DNA of 64,000 nt from Anaerocaecibacter muris (GTDB lineage Bacteria; Bacillota; Clostridia; Christensenellales; Pumilibacteraceae). Under the pieces are notes generated by a model. It made no database searches and was not told the DNA's origin. It saw nothing but the letters and a program-made list of their open reading frames with translations. Shown in pieces: positions 16,416-28,113 of this stretch. The stretch covers positions 336,107 to 400,106 of the forward strand of contig NZ_CALPCE010000001.1 of assembly GCF_943192945.1 (NCBI RefSeq), written 5' to 3'. Each line of letters begins with the position of its first letter. Position 1 is the first letter of the stretch. Position numbers and translations under genes: made by a program.

Positions 16416-17127
16416 AGTGCTTACGTTGTTCCCGCGCATGTTCGACTGTCTTAACGAGAGTATTATAGGCAGGGCGATAAAAAACGGTATACTCGATTTC
16501 GCGGCGATCGACATACGCGAATATTCCAAGGACAAGCACCAAAAATGCGACGACACGCCTTACGGCGGCGGCGCGGGCATGGTAATGACGGCGCAACCTA
16601 TATACGACTGTATAAACGCCGTCGATCCCAATCACGAATATTTGCGCGTGTACATGGCGCCGCAAGGCGAAACTTTGTCTGACGGGTTGTGTCGCGATCT
16701 TGCGCGTAGCGGGGATTTGCTCATACTCTGCGGGCATTACGAGGGTGTTGACAGGCGCGTGCTCGACCTTTGCATCGATAAAGAAATTTCTATCGGCGAT
16801 TACGTGTTGTCGGGCGGCGAGCTTGCGGCTATGGTCGTGACGGACGGTGTTGCGCGGTTTATCGACGGCGTGCTCGGAAGCAGTGCGTCGCACGAGGACG
16901 AAAGTTTTTCGGACGGCTTGCTCGAATATCCGCAGTACACGCGTCCGCCCGAATTTATGGGGCTTAAAGTACCCGAAGTATTGCTCAACGGCAATCATAA
17001 GGAAATAGAGAAGTTTCGCCGAGCGGAAAGCGAACGGCTTACCGCGCTTCGCCGCCCCGATCTTTTGGTCGGCAAACGCGCGGCGACTGCGGACGAAATG
17101 CGGGGAGGCGGCAAAAATGGAGATTAA
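16405..17127 (+). CDS. trmD: tRNA (guanine37-N1)-methyltransferase TrmD
   Basis: TrmD methylates G37 next to the anticodon and prevents +1 frameshifting. The 240-residue SPOUT protein opens MKIRVLTLFPRMF, has the knot segments LILCGHYEGVDRRV and IGDYVLSGGE, and normal length. It overlaps rimM and rbgA at its two ends. In most relatives rplS follows trmD; here rbgA follows and rplS is found about 27 kb away. Confidence 0.96.
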   Translation: MKIRVLTLFPRMFDCLNESIIGRAIKNGILDFAAIDIREYSKDKHQKCDDTPYGGGAGMVMTAQPIYDCINAVDPNHEYLRVYMAPQGETLSDGLCRDLARSGDLLILCGHYEGVDRRVLDLCIDKEISIGDYVLSGGELAAMVVTDGVARFIDGVLGSSASHEDESFSDGLLEYPQYTRPPEFMGLKVPEVLLNGNHKEIEKFRRAESERLTALRRPDLLVGKRAATADEMRGGGKNGD

Positions 17128-17956
17128 CTGGTTCCCCGGACACATGGCAAAGTCCACGCGCGAAATTGAAAGCAGTCTTAAAGTCGCGGACTGCGCCGTG
17201 TACGTGCTGGACAGTCGCGCAGTAAAATCTTGCTTTAATCCTGCGTTTGATAAAATGATAGACGTGCCGACGGTGTACGTTTTGAACAAAACCGATCTCG
17301 CGCCCAAGGACGTTATAGACGGCTGGGTTAAGGCTTTGTCGGCGAGCGGCAATATTGCCGTCGCGGTGGAAGGTACCGGCTCGGCGTGCCGCAAAAAACT
17401 GCTTGCGGCTATAAAAGCCGCATGTTCTACGACGCTTGAAAAACAGCGCAAGCGCGGAATAAACGAGCACGTGCGCGCCGTGGTTTTGGGTGTGCCCAAC
17501 ACGGGCAAGTCCACGGTCATTAACAGCTTGTGCGGCAAAGCTCGGCTTATAACGGGCGACAAAGCGGGCGTTACGCGCGCCGCAAGGTGGGCGAGAGTGG
17601 ACGAAACGCTTGACGTGCTTGACACTGCGGGCACGCTATACCCCAAAATAACCGACCGCACTGTCGGCGAAAATCTTGCCATAATCGGCAGTATAAAAGA
17701 CGAAGTGCTCGACGTTACGGAACTCGCTACGGCATTGATCGGTCGGTTGAACGGTATCGACGAAAATATCTTGACGGCGCGGTACGGCAAACAAATTTTG
17801 CCGCAGAACGGACTTTGCGAAATCGCGGCGGCGCGCGGGTATAAAATACGCGGCGGCGAGTTCGATACGGACCGCGCGGCGGCGGCGATTATAGACGATT
17901 TCAGAAAATGCAGGCTCGGAAAAATCGCATTGGAGAGGGTTGACGGTGGCAGGTAG
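17117..17956 (+). CDS. rbgA: Ribosome biogenesis GTPase RbgA (YlqF)
   Basis: RbgA is needed for late 50S assembly in Gram-positive bacteria. The 279-residue protein is a circularly permuted GTPase: G4 NKTD at 57-60 comes first, then G1 GVPNTGKS at 125-132 and G3 DTAG at 169-172. The N-terminal NWFPGHMAKS is the family hallmark. The C-terminal RNA-binding helices are present. GGGAGG precedes the ATG, which overlaps the end of trmD. Confidence 0.95.
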   Translation: MEINWFPGHMAKSTREIESSLKVADCAVYVLDSRAVKSCFNPAFDKMIDVPTVYVLNKTDLAPKDVIDGWVKALSASGNIAVAVEGTGSACRKKLLAAIKAACSTTLEKQRKRGINEHVRAVVLGVPNTGKSTVINSLCGKARLITGDKAGVTRAARWARVDETLDVLDTAGTLYPKITDRTVGENLAIIGSIKDEVLDVTELATALIGRLNGIDENILTARYGKQILPQNGLCEIAAARGYKIRGGEFDTDRAAAAIIDDFRKCRLGKIALERVDGGR

Positions 17957-18629
17957 CGCAACAAGAGAAACGGCTTTGCAAAAAGCGGAGCGTATGATGG
18001 AGTTTGACAAGCGGTTGGGCGCGAGACTGTTGTGCGGCGTGGACGAAGCGGGCAGAGGTCCTTTGGCGGGTCCCGTGTCCGTGTGCGCGTGCGTCATGCC
18101 GTATGATATACCCGTGCTCGGCATAGACGACAGCAAAAAATTGAGCGAAGCAAAGCGCGAACTTTTGTACGAAAAAATTATCGAAGTAGCCGATTATTGC
18201 GTCGTTCTAATCGATCGCGAAACTATCGACGGAATTAACATATTGGAAGCGACAAAGGCGGGCATGGCTCGCGCCATTGCGGGACTTAAAGTCAAACCCG
18301 ATCTCGCCGTTGTGGACGCGGTAAAAGGCATAGACACGGACGTTGCGTGCGAGCCGATTATTAAAGCGGATGCAAAGAGTTATTGCACGGCGGCGGCGTC
18401 TATAATAGCAAAGGTTACGCGTGACAGGCTTATGCGCGAACTGGATATTAAATATCCGCAGTACGGTTTTGCCACGAATAAAGGTTACGGAACAAAAGCG
18501 CACATCGACGCTATCAAGGCATACGGCGCGTGTCCCGAGCACAGGCTTACTTTTATCAAGAATTTTATCGACGTGACAAAAGTTAATTTCGACGAAGTTG
18601 CGGCGACGGGTAAAGCAGATGTTCGGTAA
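17946..18629 (+). CDS. rnhB: Ribonuclease HII
   Basis: RNase HII removes single ribonucleotides and RNA primers from DNA. The 227-residue protein shows the catalytic DEAGRG at 33-38, followed by the conserved DDSKKLSE and the acidic residues of VVDAVKG. The GTG at 17946, placed well after GGAGAGGG, is chosen; a TTG at 17940 in the same frame is possible. The start overlaps the end of rbgA and the end overlaps yraN. Confidence 0.94.
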   Translation: MAGSATRETALQKAERMMEFDKRLGARLLCGVDEAGRGPLAGPVSVCACVMPYDIPVLGIDDSKKLSEAKRELLYEKIIEVADYCVVLIDRETIDGINILEATKAGMARAIAGLKVKPDLAVVDAVKGIDTDVACEPIIKADAKSYCTAAASIIAKVTRDRLMRELDIKYPQYGFATNKGYGTKAHIDAIKAYGACPEHRLTFIKNFIDVTKVNFDEVAATGKADVR

Positions 18630-19002
18630 AAATCGAAAAAAGCGAATAAACAAGCGCGGCTCTGGCGGCGAGGATTTGGCTGTAAAATACTTGGAAACAC
18701 ACGGCTATCGCGTACTCGATCGCAATTACACGACGAGTGTGGGCGAAGTGGATATATTCGTTACCGACGAAAAAACGCTGATCGCAGTGGAAGTAAAATC
18801 GCGGTTGTCGCTTGAATACGGCACGCCCGCGGAGGCGGTCGGGCACGAAAAAATCAAAAAGATTTCGCAGGTTACTTCGCAATACATTAAGCAGTTTCGT
18901 TTGTTCGGCGTACCTGTTCGGTTCGACGTCGTGGAAGTTTATTTGCAGGATCGCACCGTAAACCATATTGTAAACGCGTTCGACAGTTATCTTAATTATT
19001 GA
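18619..19002 (+). CDS. YraN family (UPF0102) putative endonuclease-like protein
   Basis: A 127-residue protein of the UPF0102/YraN family, which has a restriction-endonuclease-like fold; its cellular role is not settled. The nuclease core is visible as GEVDIFV and VAVEVKSR in the middle, the usual D/E-x-K arrangement, with a basic N-terminus. The frame is open to 18598, but the ATG at 18619, which overlaps the rnhB stop, gives the normal family N-terminus. The rbgA-rnhB-yraN order is common in Bacillota. Confidence 0.88.
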   Translation: MFGKNRKKRINKRGSGGEDLAVKYLETHGYRVLDRNYTTSVGEVDIFVTDEKTLIAVEVKSRLSLEYGTPAEAVGHEKIKKISQVTSQYIKQFRLFGVPVRFDVVEVYLQDRTVNHIVNAFDSYLNY

Positions 19003-19021
19003 ATGCATAGAGGAAAAGCAA

Positions 19022-19852
19022 ATGAATAAAAGCAAAAAACTGGAAATATATTATCCGAGTGGCGAGCTTGACGGAATACGTTGCATAAAACGTCATTTTT
19101 CGCCATTGACCACGTATGTTATTCCGCGCATGTTGCGCAAGGATGCAAAGCAGTTGGAAGGAACTACGCGTCGCGGCATATACTTTTTGATTAACGACAA
19201 CGACGATAACAAAATAACGCAAATTTACGTCGGGCAGACTACCGACGGCATAAATCGATTGGACGATCACGAGCGGCATAAAATATTCTGGAACAAAGCA
19301 ATTATGTTTTTGGCGGATAACGACACGTTTACTTTAAACATATTGAGCGGCGTGGAAGCGCACGCTATAAGACAAGCGCGCGAATCCAAAAATTACAGCG
19401 TGGAAAACACTGTTCAGCCTCGGTTTAAAGTCGATGAATTCGACGTGCAGACCATTTTGGACATTTACGACGAAATAAAGTTTATTATGGGCACGCAGGG
19501 TTACGGCATGGATAACGGCAAATCTACCGTGTCCGACGACAATCTTTTGCACACGACGCGCAACGGCGTAAACGCGTTCGGCGCGTACAGCGGCGAAAAG
19601 TTTCACGTGTTCGAGGGATCGCAAATTTCGGTCGATAAAAGAGCGAACCTCGAAAAGTACAACGATATGCGGTCGGAACTCATATCGAAAGGCGACATTG
19701 AATTGCGCGACGGCGTGTATATACTCAAAGTCAATCTTGAATTTAAGTCGCCGAGCGGCGCGAGCGATTTCGTGCTCGGCGGATCGACCAACGGTTGGGT
19801 AGAGTGGAAAAACAAACACGGCAAAACGTTGGACGAAATATTCAGAAAGTAA
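19022..19852 (+). CDS. GIY-YIG nuclease-family protein with C-terminal DUF4357 domain
   Basis: A 276-residue protein with a GIY-YIG fold: GIYFL at 52-56, YVGQT at 69-73, Arg79 and the putative metal-binding Glu112 in SGVEAHAI. After a linker, residues 215-275 match the DUF4357 domain, with FKSPSGASDFVLGGSTNGW as its hallmark. Such proteins are known as scattered genes of unknown function in bacteria, some near restriction or mobile genes; here it stands between yraN and the ATP synthase operon. AGGAAAA precedes the ATG. Whether it cuts DNA or RNA is unknown. Confidence 0.8.
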   Translation: MNKSKKLEIYYPSGELDGIRCIKRHFSPLTTYVIPRMLRKDAKQLEGTTRRGIYFLINDNDDNKITQIYVGQTTDGINRLDDHERHKIFWNKAIMFLADNDTFTLNILSGVEAHAIRQARESKNYSVENTVQPRFKVDEFDVQTILDIYDEIKFIMGTQGYGMDNGKSTVSDDNLLHTTRNGVNAFGAYSGEKFHVFEGSQISVDKRANLEKYNDMRSELISKGDIELRDGVYILKVNLEFKSPSGASDFVLGGSTNGWVEWKNKHGKTLDEIFRK

Positions 19853-19927
19853 CCGTTTATTCTGTTTTACGGTTAAAAACACGCCGAAAAACACAACATT
19901 TATTGTGTATAAATCTTCACAAAACAC

Positions 19928-19956
19928 TTGCGTTTTGAATTTCATAGTGCTATATT
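19928..19956 (+). promoter_or_regulatory. Promoter of the ATP synthase operon
   Basis: TTGCGT (19928-19933), 17-base spacer and TATATT (19951-19956). The atpB ATG at 19964 lies about where transcription is expected to begin and has no Shine-Dalgarno sequence. Confidence 0.55.
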
Positions 19957-19963
19957 TAATGCG

Positions 19964-20632
19964 ATGACTTTTGAACATCTGCCTACAATCGCACCGAAGG
20001 TGCTGTATACTTGGAACGGGTTTGATTTTACTATAACCATGCTTTCCACCTGTATCGTGACCGCCGCGCTTATTGTTTTTGCTGCGGTTGTGCGTATTTT
20101 CTTTATTCCGCGTTGGAATAAGGATTTTCGCCGCACTTCGGCGTTAAGACTGTTTATCGAGTGGGCGGTCGGCATGTTCGACGTAAACTCCGAGGATTTG
20201 ACGGAGGAATATTCGGGCGTTGTCGGCGCGGCGTATTTCGGGTGTTCGGCGTTTATCATGTTCGGAATACTGATAGAACTGCTGGGCTTGCGGTCGCCGC
20301 TGTCCGATCTTAACTGTAATATAGTTTTGGGTATGGTGACATTCTTTGCCGTGCTTATAATAGGGTTTATGAAAAAGCGGGCGAAGCGGTTGGCGCATTA
20401 TGCCGCGGTTATCCCGTTAGTCACCGATTGCGTCGTGCCTTTTTCCATGGCGCTTCGACTGTTCGGCAGTGTGTTTTCGGGCTTTTTGATTATGGACATA
20501 GTGTATATGACGCCTTTGCGCAACGTCTTGCCCGTATTCCTCGCGCCCATTTTTACGCTTTTCCACGCGCTTATGCAAGCGTATATATTCATGTTCTTAT
20601 CGATGAACTTCATTAACGAAGCTATCGAATAA
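19964..20632 (+). CDS. atpB: F-type ATP synthase subunit a
   Basis: Subunit a forms the ion half-channels next to the c ring. From the ATG at 19964 the protein has 222 residues and five or six membrane segments. The essential arginine is Arg165 in ALRLFGS, and the QAYIF motif with Gln205 is present. The residue nine positions after the arginine, usually His or Glu, is Phe174, and the Asn of RLFGN is Ser. The frame is open upstream to 19928 but that segment overlaps the promoter. It starts the order a-c-b-(delta-alpha)-gamma-beta-epsilon. Confidence 0.93.
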   Translation: MTFEHLPTIAPKVLYTWNGFDFTITMLSTCIVTAALIVFAAVVRIFFIPRWNKDFRRTSALRLFIEWAVGMFDVNSEDLTEEYSGVVGAAYFGCSAFIMFGILIELLGLRSPLSDLNCNIVLGMVTFFAVLIIGFMKKRAKRLAHYAAVIPLVTDCVVPFSMALRLFGSVFSGFLIMDIVYMTPLRNVLPVFLAPIFTLFHALMQAYIFMFLSMNFINEAIE

Positions 20633-20649
20633 ATATTGGAGGCAATCTT

Positions 20650-20907
20650 ATGCAAGCACTTATCGGAACCGTTATGGCATTTTTGGGTATAGAAGGCATG
20701 ACCGCGCTGGGCGCGGGGCTTGCCGCTCTTGCGTGCGTCGGCGCGGCTATCGGCATGGGCATGACGACAAGCAAAGCCGTGGAGAGCATGGCGCGTCAAC
20801 CCGAAGCGACAAAACAAATCAGGTCGTCTATGTTTATCGGCTTGGCGTTCTGCGAAACCACCGCGATTTACGGATTGCTCATTGCAATTATGCTTATGGT
20901 CATGTAA
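20650..20907 (+). CDS. atpE: F-type ATP synthase subunit c
   Basis: Subunit c forms the rotating membrane ring. The 85-residue hairpin has two membrane helices joined by the polar loop with ARQPE (48-52), which contacts gamma and epsilon. The ion-binding carboxylate is Glu69 in FCETT. Thr70 follows it, as Ser/Thr does in sodium-binding rings, but the first-helix glutamine of sodium rings is replaced by Met36 in AAIGMG. Proton use is therefore more likely, but the signature is mixed. GGAGG precedes the ATG. Confidence 0.95.
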   Translation: MQALIGTVMAFLGIEGMTALGAGLAALACVGAAIGMGMTTSKAVESMARQPEATKQIRSSMFIGLAFCETTAIYGLLIAIMLMVM

Positions 20908-20918
20908 GGCGGTAGCGA

Positions 20919-21446
20919 GTGATTACGTTCATTTCCGAAGCGAGCGACATACTCACGAAATTGGGACTTGACTGGAAGTCCATTCTTTTTTATGTCGTTA
21001 ATTTCATAATCCTGCTGGGCGCATTGATAGCGTTGCTGTACAAGCCCGTCAAAAAGATGCTTAAAAACAAACGGCAAAGCATTGACGGCGTATATGCGGA
21101 AAACGAACAGCTTAAAGCCGAGAGCGAAAAGTTGAAAGCCGATTACGACAAAATGGTTGCGGATATGAAGCTCGAAAACGCGCGCGTTGCGGCAAAGGTG
21201 GCGGACGCGGCGCAGGAGCTCGCCATCGCGGTGCTTGCCGAAGCGCAGGAGCAGGCGCAGTCCATAGTCAATTCCGCCAAAAAGGAAGCGGCGACGCAAA
21301 TGGAACAGCTAAAAGGCGAATATCGCAACAGCGTAAACGGCTTGGCGGTTCAGATAGCGGAAAAACTGTTGGAGCGCGAAATAAGCGACAGCGATAACGA
21401 CGCGCTTATCGAGCAGGTGTTGTCCGATTGGGAGGACGCCGATTGA
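20919..21446 (+). CDS. atpF: F-type ATP synthase subunit b
   Basis: Subunit b is the peripheral stalk that links the membrane part to F1. The 175-residue protein has one N-terminal membrane helix (about 22-42, VVNFIILLGALIALLY) and a long charged coiled coil to the C-terminus. Its length is normal, so it does not carry the missing delta N-terminal domain as the mycobacterial b-delta fusion does. It starts at a GTG; its TGA overlaps the ATG of the next gene by one base. Confidence 0.93.
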   Translation: MITFISEASDILTKLGLDWKSILFYVVNFIILLGALIALLYKPVKKMLKNKRQSIDGVYAENEQLKAESEKLKADYDKMVADMKLENARVAAKVADAAQELAIAVLAEAQEQAQSIVNSAKKEAATQMEQLKGEYRNSVNGLAVQIAEKLLEREISDSDNDALIEQVLSDWEDAD

Positions 21447-23294
21447 TGGTTCGAGAAATCGATGTAACTTCCGCGACGGAGCTGTCCTCCGCGCAGATTA
21501 AAAAAATAGAAAAAGTTTTTCTGTCCAAGCACAAGGGCGAAAACGTCGAATTCGTTTATAAGATCGATAAAGAGCTTATAGGCGGTATTTTGGTCGTGGA
21601 CGGCGACAAGTATTATGACGGAACGGTGCGTTCGCAAATCGATAAAATTAACACCGATTTCAAGATGAGCGAAGTGTACGTTCAGGCGGCGACCGTACCA
21701 AAGCGGCGCAAGTCAAAACCGTCCGCGGACAGCGCAAGCGTCAAAAAAACTCCCGCCGCTGCGCCCGAACAGCTTAACGCCGAAAACATCAAGGCACAGA
21801 CCGAAAAAGAACTGTCGGACATTGTGTCGCGCTACAACAAGTCGTTTGACGTGCGCCATGCGGGAAGCGTCGAGTTTTGCGGCGACGGCGTTATCATGTG
21901 CAACGGTTTGTCCGCCGCGGAATACGGCGAAATGTTGCAGATAGAAAACGGCGCGCAAGCGATAGTGTTGAGCCTGTCGGACGGCAACGTCGGCGCGATA
22001 GTACTGGACGACGAAGACAGCGTGTCCGCGCACATGCTCGTCAAAACCACGGGCATGATTGTTTCCGTGCCTGTCGGCGATAAATTGTTGGGGCGCGTCG
22101 TAAATCCATTGGGCAAACCTGTTGACGGCTTGGGCGAGTTTACTTCCGATAAATATCGACCCATAGAAGCGCCCGCGCCCGCTATTAAAGACAGAGACAA
22201 AGTCAATACGCCTATGCTTACGGGCTTGCTTGCCGTGGATTCCATGATACCTATCGGCAAGGGTCAGCGCGAGCTAATTATAGGCGACAGGCAGACGGGC
22301 AAGACGTCGATCGCCGTCGATACTATACTTAACCAAAAAGGCAAGGGCGTTATTTGCATTTACGTCGCTATCGGGCAAAAATCGTCTACGGTGTCGAGCA
22401 TAGTAAACACGCTTACCGAACGCGGCGCAATGGAGTACACGGTGATTGTGAGCGCGACCGCTCGCGACAGCGCGCCGCTTCAATATATAGCGCCGTATGC
22501 CGGTTGCGCCATTGCCGAGGAGTTTATGTATGCGGGCAAAGACGTGCTTATAGTGTACGACGACTTGTCCAAGCACGCCGTCGCGTACCGCGCCATGAGT
22601 TTGCTGTTAAAACGTCCGCCGGGACGAGAAGCGTACCCCGGAGATATATTCTACTTGCACTCGCGGTTGCTCGAACGCGCGGCAAAACTCTCGCCCGAAC
22701 TCGGCGGCGGGTCGATTACCGCTTTACCCATAGTGGAAACGCTGGCGGGCGATATCTCGGCGTATATTCCGACAAACATTATATCGATTACCGACGGGCA
22801 GATTTACCTCGAAAGCGAGTTGTTTAACGCGGGTATTCGCCCTGCGATTAATGTCGGGTTATCTGTTTCGCGCGTGGGCGGAAGCGCGCAAACGAAAGCC
22901 ATGCGCAAAGTGTCGGGCAAACTGCGGCTCGATTTATCGCAATACCGTGAACTTGCCGTGTTCGCGCAGTTCGGCGCGGATCTCGACGACGCGACGGCGC
23001 GACTTTTGGAACAGGGCAAGCGCACGACCGAAATAATCAAGCAGGACGTGCACAGCCCCATGAGCGTGGAACAGCAGATAATCTTGCTGTACGTAACGAC
23101 CAAGCAGTTGTTAAAAGATATTCCGGTTGCGCGCATTGCGGAATTCAAAGACAAGTTTATAAAGTTTTTCGATATAGATTATGCCGATGTGGTAAAGGAA
23201 CTGCGCGAGTGCGGCGAAATTACCATGGATATGGGCATAAGAATAGAGGACGCAGTAAACGAATTTGCGCTGTACTTTTTAAAGGACGAGGCGC

Positions 23295-23302
<8 letters not shown>
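21446..23302 (+). CDS. atpA: Fusion: delta subunit C-terminal domain joined to ATP synthase alpha subunit
   Basis: A single 618-residue frame. Residues 3-75 match the C-terminal domain of the delta subunit: REIDVTSA, LSSAQIKKI, KIDKELIGGI (39-48) and GDKYYDGTVR (53-62) line up closely with E. coli delta (EVDVISA, LSEQQ, KIDK, GDMVIDGSVR). A linker rich in Lys, Pro, Ala and Ser spans about 82-112. From about 113 a normal alpha subunit follows: beta barrel, P-loop GDRQTGKT at 280-287, GREAYPGDIFYLHSRLLERA, and PAINVGLSVSRVGG with Arg476 as the arginine finger. The linker contains no in-frame ATG or GTG for a separate alpha. The N-terminal helical domain of delta is absent here. Alpha carries non-catalytic nucleotide sites; delta normally ties F1 to b. 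Confidence 0.93.
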
Positions 23303-25970
<2,668 letters not shown>

Positions 25971-26011
25971 CGGTAACGGTTTCCGTATATGCGGCATAAG
26001 TAAATTATGTT

Positions 26012-27007
26012 ATGCAGACGGTTATCGACGTGTCGCGCTTGCGACAGAATATCAGACGTATCAGAGCGCGCACGCGCAACGAGTATTGCGCGGTTGTCAA
26101 GTCCGACGCATACGGTCACGGCATAGCTTCGGCGTGTTATATAGAACCGCTTGTCGATTGTTTTATGGTCGCGACCGCACAAGAGGCGGTCGAGCTGTTG
26201 TCAATCGTGAGAAAGCCTGTGCTCACGTTAGGCGGCGATATTGCGCCGTACACGCGCATGTACGAGCCTCAAATCATACCTACCGTGTACGACGGCGCGC
26301 AACTCGACGCGATTGTCGGCGCGGGATATAAGCGGTTTTCGGTGGAAATCGATTCGGGCATGAATAGATTGGGCGCGGACGAAAACAAGCTGTGCGGCAT
26401 AGTCGAAAAGTGCAAAGAGCTTAACGTCAAGCCGTGGTCGGTATATTCGCACCTGTACGGCGGGATTTCGTCGGCGGGCGCGCAGGCGGCGGAATTCGAG
26501 CGGTTGACGGCAAACCCGCTGTTGCAGTCGAAACGGCATTTATACTGTTCGTGCGCGCTCGATCTCAACGGCTACAATCTTTTCGACATGACGCGCGGCG
26601 GGATTGCCATGTACGGGTATCACAGCGGCACGAGCGTTTGCATGAAAACGCGAGCGAAGATAGTCGCGCTTAATTACGTCGCAAAGGGCGAGCATGTCGG
26701 CTACGGCGATTACGTGCTTGCGCGCGACTCGCTTATAGCTACGGTGCGGTGCGGATACGCCGACGGACTGCGGCGGTGCGACAAACAACTGTATTTAAAA
26801 GTTCGCGGCGTGAAGTGCCCGATTATCGGAGTTCCGTGCATGGATTTGTGCATGATCGACGTAACGGGTTTGCCCTGTCGCGTGGGCGAATACGCTTATC
26901 TTATTGCGGATAAGGACGACGCGGAGTATTTGGCTAAATGCTACGGAACAATAGTTTACGAAGTGCTTACGGGGTTTAACGGACGTGCTCAACGAATTTA
27001 CGTATAA
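26012..27007 (+). CDS. alr: Alanine racemase
   Basis: Alr makes D-alanine for peptidoglycan with pyridoxal phosphate. The 331-residue protein carries the cofactor lysine as Lys30 in AVVKSDAYGHG, the catalytic tyrosine region CGYADGLRR, and the CMDLCMIDVT motif. It is somewhat short for the family (about 370-390) but both domains are recognisable and the C-terminus ends with the usual R-I-Y. The start has no clear Shine-Dalgarno sequence; it may be read through from atpC 41 bases before. It overlaps the next gene. Confidence 0.9.
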   Translation: MQTVIDVSRLRQNIRRIRARTRNEYCAVVKSDAYGHGIASACYIEPLVDCFMVATAQEAVELLSIVRKPVLTLGGDIAPYTRMYEPQIIPTVYDGAQLDAIVGAGYKRFSVEIDSGMNRLGADENKLCGIVEKCKELNVKPWSVYSHLYGGISSAGAQAAEFERLTANPLLQSKRHLYCSCALDLNGYNLFDMTRGGIAMYGYHSGTSVCMKTRAKIVALNYVAKGEHVGYGDYVLARDSLIATVRCGYADGLRRCDKQLYLKVRGVKCPIIGVPCMDLCMIDVTGLPCRVGEYAYLIADKDDAEYLAKCYGTIVYEVLTGFNGRAQRIYV

Positions 27008-27575
27008 AAGCAAAGAAAAATGGCGGAGCGAGCTTATAGCGCGCCGCCGTGAAATTACGGACAAGCCGGAGCGCGCGGCGTGCGCTACGCGGTTGATTTT
27101 GCCAATGCTCAAAGGCAACGTCATGGTTTATGCGTCTATCGGCACGGAGATAAGCACGGAACGTCTTATAACCGAGTTGCGTGAACGCCCCGACGTTACA
27201 GTGTTCGCGCCGTACACGGTAGCGGGCGAAATAATGCCGCGGCGCGTCGTCAAGTGGAGCGCGCCCGATAATTGCGGCAACCTGCCGAATGATTGTTACG
27301 CTTCGGTGCGTGACGAAAAAGCGCGGGTGCAGTCGATTAAGATCGATTACTGTGTAACTCCGCTGCTCGGTTTTAACGGCGACGGCTACCGCATAGGATA
27401 CGGTAAGGGCTGTTACGATAAGTTTTTCGCGCGGTGTAAAACGGTTAAAAAGATAGGCTTTGCGTTCGATGCGCAGTCCGCCGAATTTACTCCGACAGAG
27501 AACGACGTGCCGCTCGATTGTTGCGTTACCGAAAAAAAAGTGATATACTTTCGGCATGAGAGTTATTGCGGGTAA
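26985..27575 (+). CDS. 5-formyltetrahydrofolate cyclo-ligase
   Basis: This enzyme uses ATP to convert 5-formyl-THF to 5,10-methenyl-THF, recycling a storage folate. The 196-residue protein has the basic N-terminal KEKWRSELIARRREI and the ATP/magnesium site GYRIGYGKGCYDKFF near residues 130-144. The start is a GTG overlapping alr by 23 bases. It also overlaps rsmD downstream, so alr, this gene, rsmD and coaD look co-translated. Confidence 0.9.
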   Translation: MLNEFTYKSKEKWRSELIARRREITDKPERAACATRLILPMLKGNVMVYASIGTEISTERLITELRERPDVTVFAPYTVAGEIMPRRVVKWSAPDNCGNLPNDCYASVRDEKARVQSIKIDYCVTPLLGFNGDGYRIGYGKGCYDKFFARCKTVKKIGFAFDAQSAEFTPTENDVPLDCCVTEKKVIYFRHESYCG

Positions 27576-28113
27576 GTACAAAGGCGCAAAGTTAATATCT
27601 CCGCGCGGCGAGGTTCGCCCGACGACCGACCTTGTCAAAGGCAGTTTGTTTTCCATGCTCGAAGCGAAAGGATTGTTGCGCGGCGCGGCGTGTTTGGATT
27701 TGTTTTGCGGAAGCGGCGCGCTCGGTATAGAGGCTTTGTCGCGCGGCGCGGAAAGTTGCGTGTTTGCGGACATGGATACGCGCAACGCGGCGGTCAATCT
27801 GGACAAGCTGAAAATCCCGTGTCGGACAATAAGAGCGGATTTTCGCAAAGCGCTTCGCATGTTGCGCGACGAACGGTTTGACTTGGTGTTTTGCGATCCG
27901 CCATACAAAAGCGGGTTTGCGGAAGAAGCGTTCGGGCTGATAGTCAAGTACGGCATGCTCGGCGCGACGGGTATAGCCGTGCTCGAACACGACAGCAAAA
28001 ATGACTTGATAAACGTGCCCGAAAGTTGTATAATAGACAAAAGAGTTTTCGGCGTTTCGGCGTTTGATTTTGTGCGAGGTGACAGTGAAAGCGATATTTG
28101 CGGGAACATTTGA
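27556..28113 (+). CDS. rsmD: 16S rRNA (guanine966-N2)-methyltransferase RsmD
   Basis: RsmD methylates G966 of 16S rRNA in the assembled 30S head. The 185-residue protein has MRVIAGKYKG at the N-terminus, the SAM-binding LDLFCGSGALGIEALSRG at 47-64, and the catalytic DPPY at 114-117. Its neighbour coaD overlaps its end by 29 bases; this gene pair is widely conserved. Confidence 0.94.
   Translation: MRVIAGKYKGAKLISPRGEVRPTTDLVKGSLFSMLEAKGLLRGAACLDLFCGSGALGIEALSRGAESCVFADMDTRNAAVNLDKLKIPCRTIRADFRKALRMLRDERFDLVFCDPPYKSGFAEEAFGLIVKYGMLGATGIAVLEHDSKNDLINVPESCIIDKRVFGVSAFDFVRGDSESDICGNI

Noticed and set aside
16363..17964. Long open frame on the minus strand (533 codons) over trmD and rbgA
   Set aside because: It lies wholly under two certain genes on the other strand; the strong third-position bias of this genome keeps the complementary frame open. 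No ribosome binding site or known motif.
19853..19885. AACCGT / ACGGTT inverted repeat after the GIY-YIG gene
   Set aside because: Six base pairs with a long loop and no T run afterwards; not convincing as a terminator.
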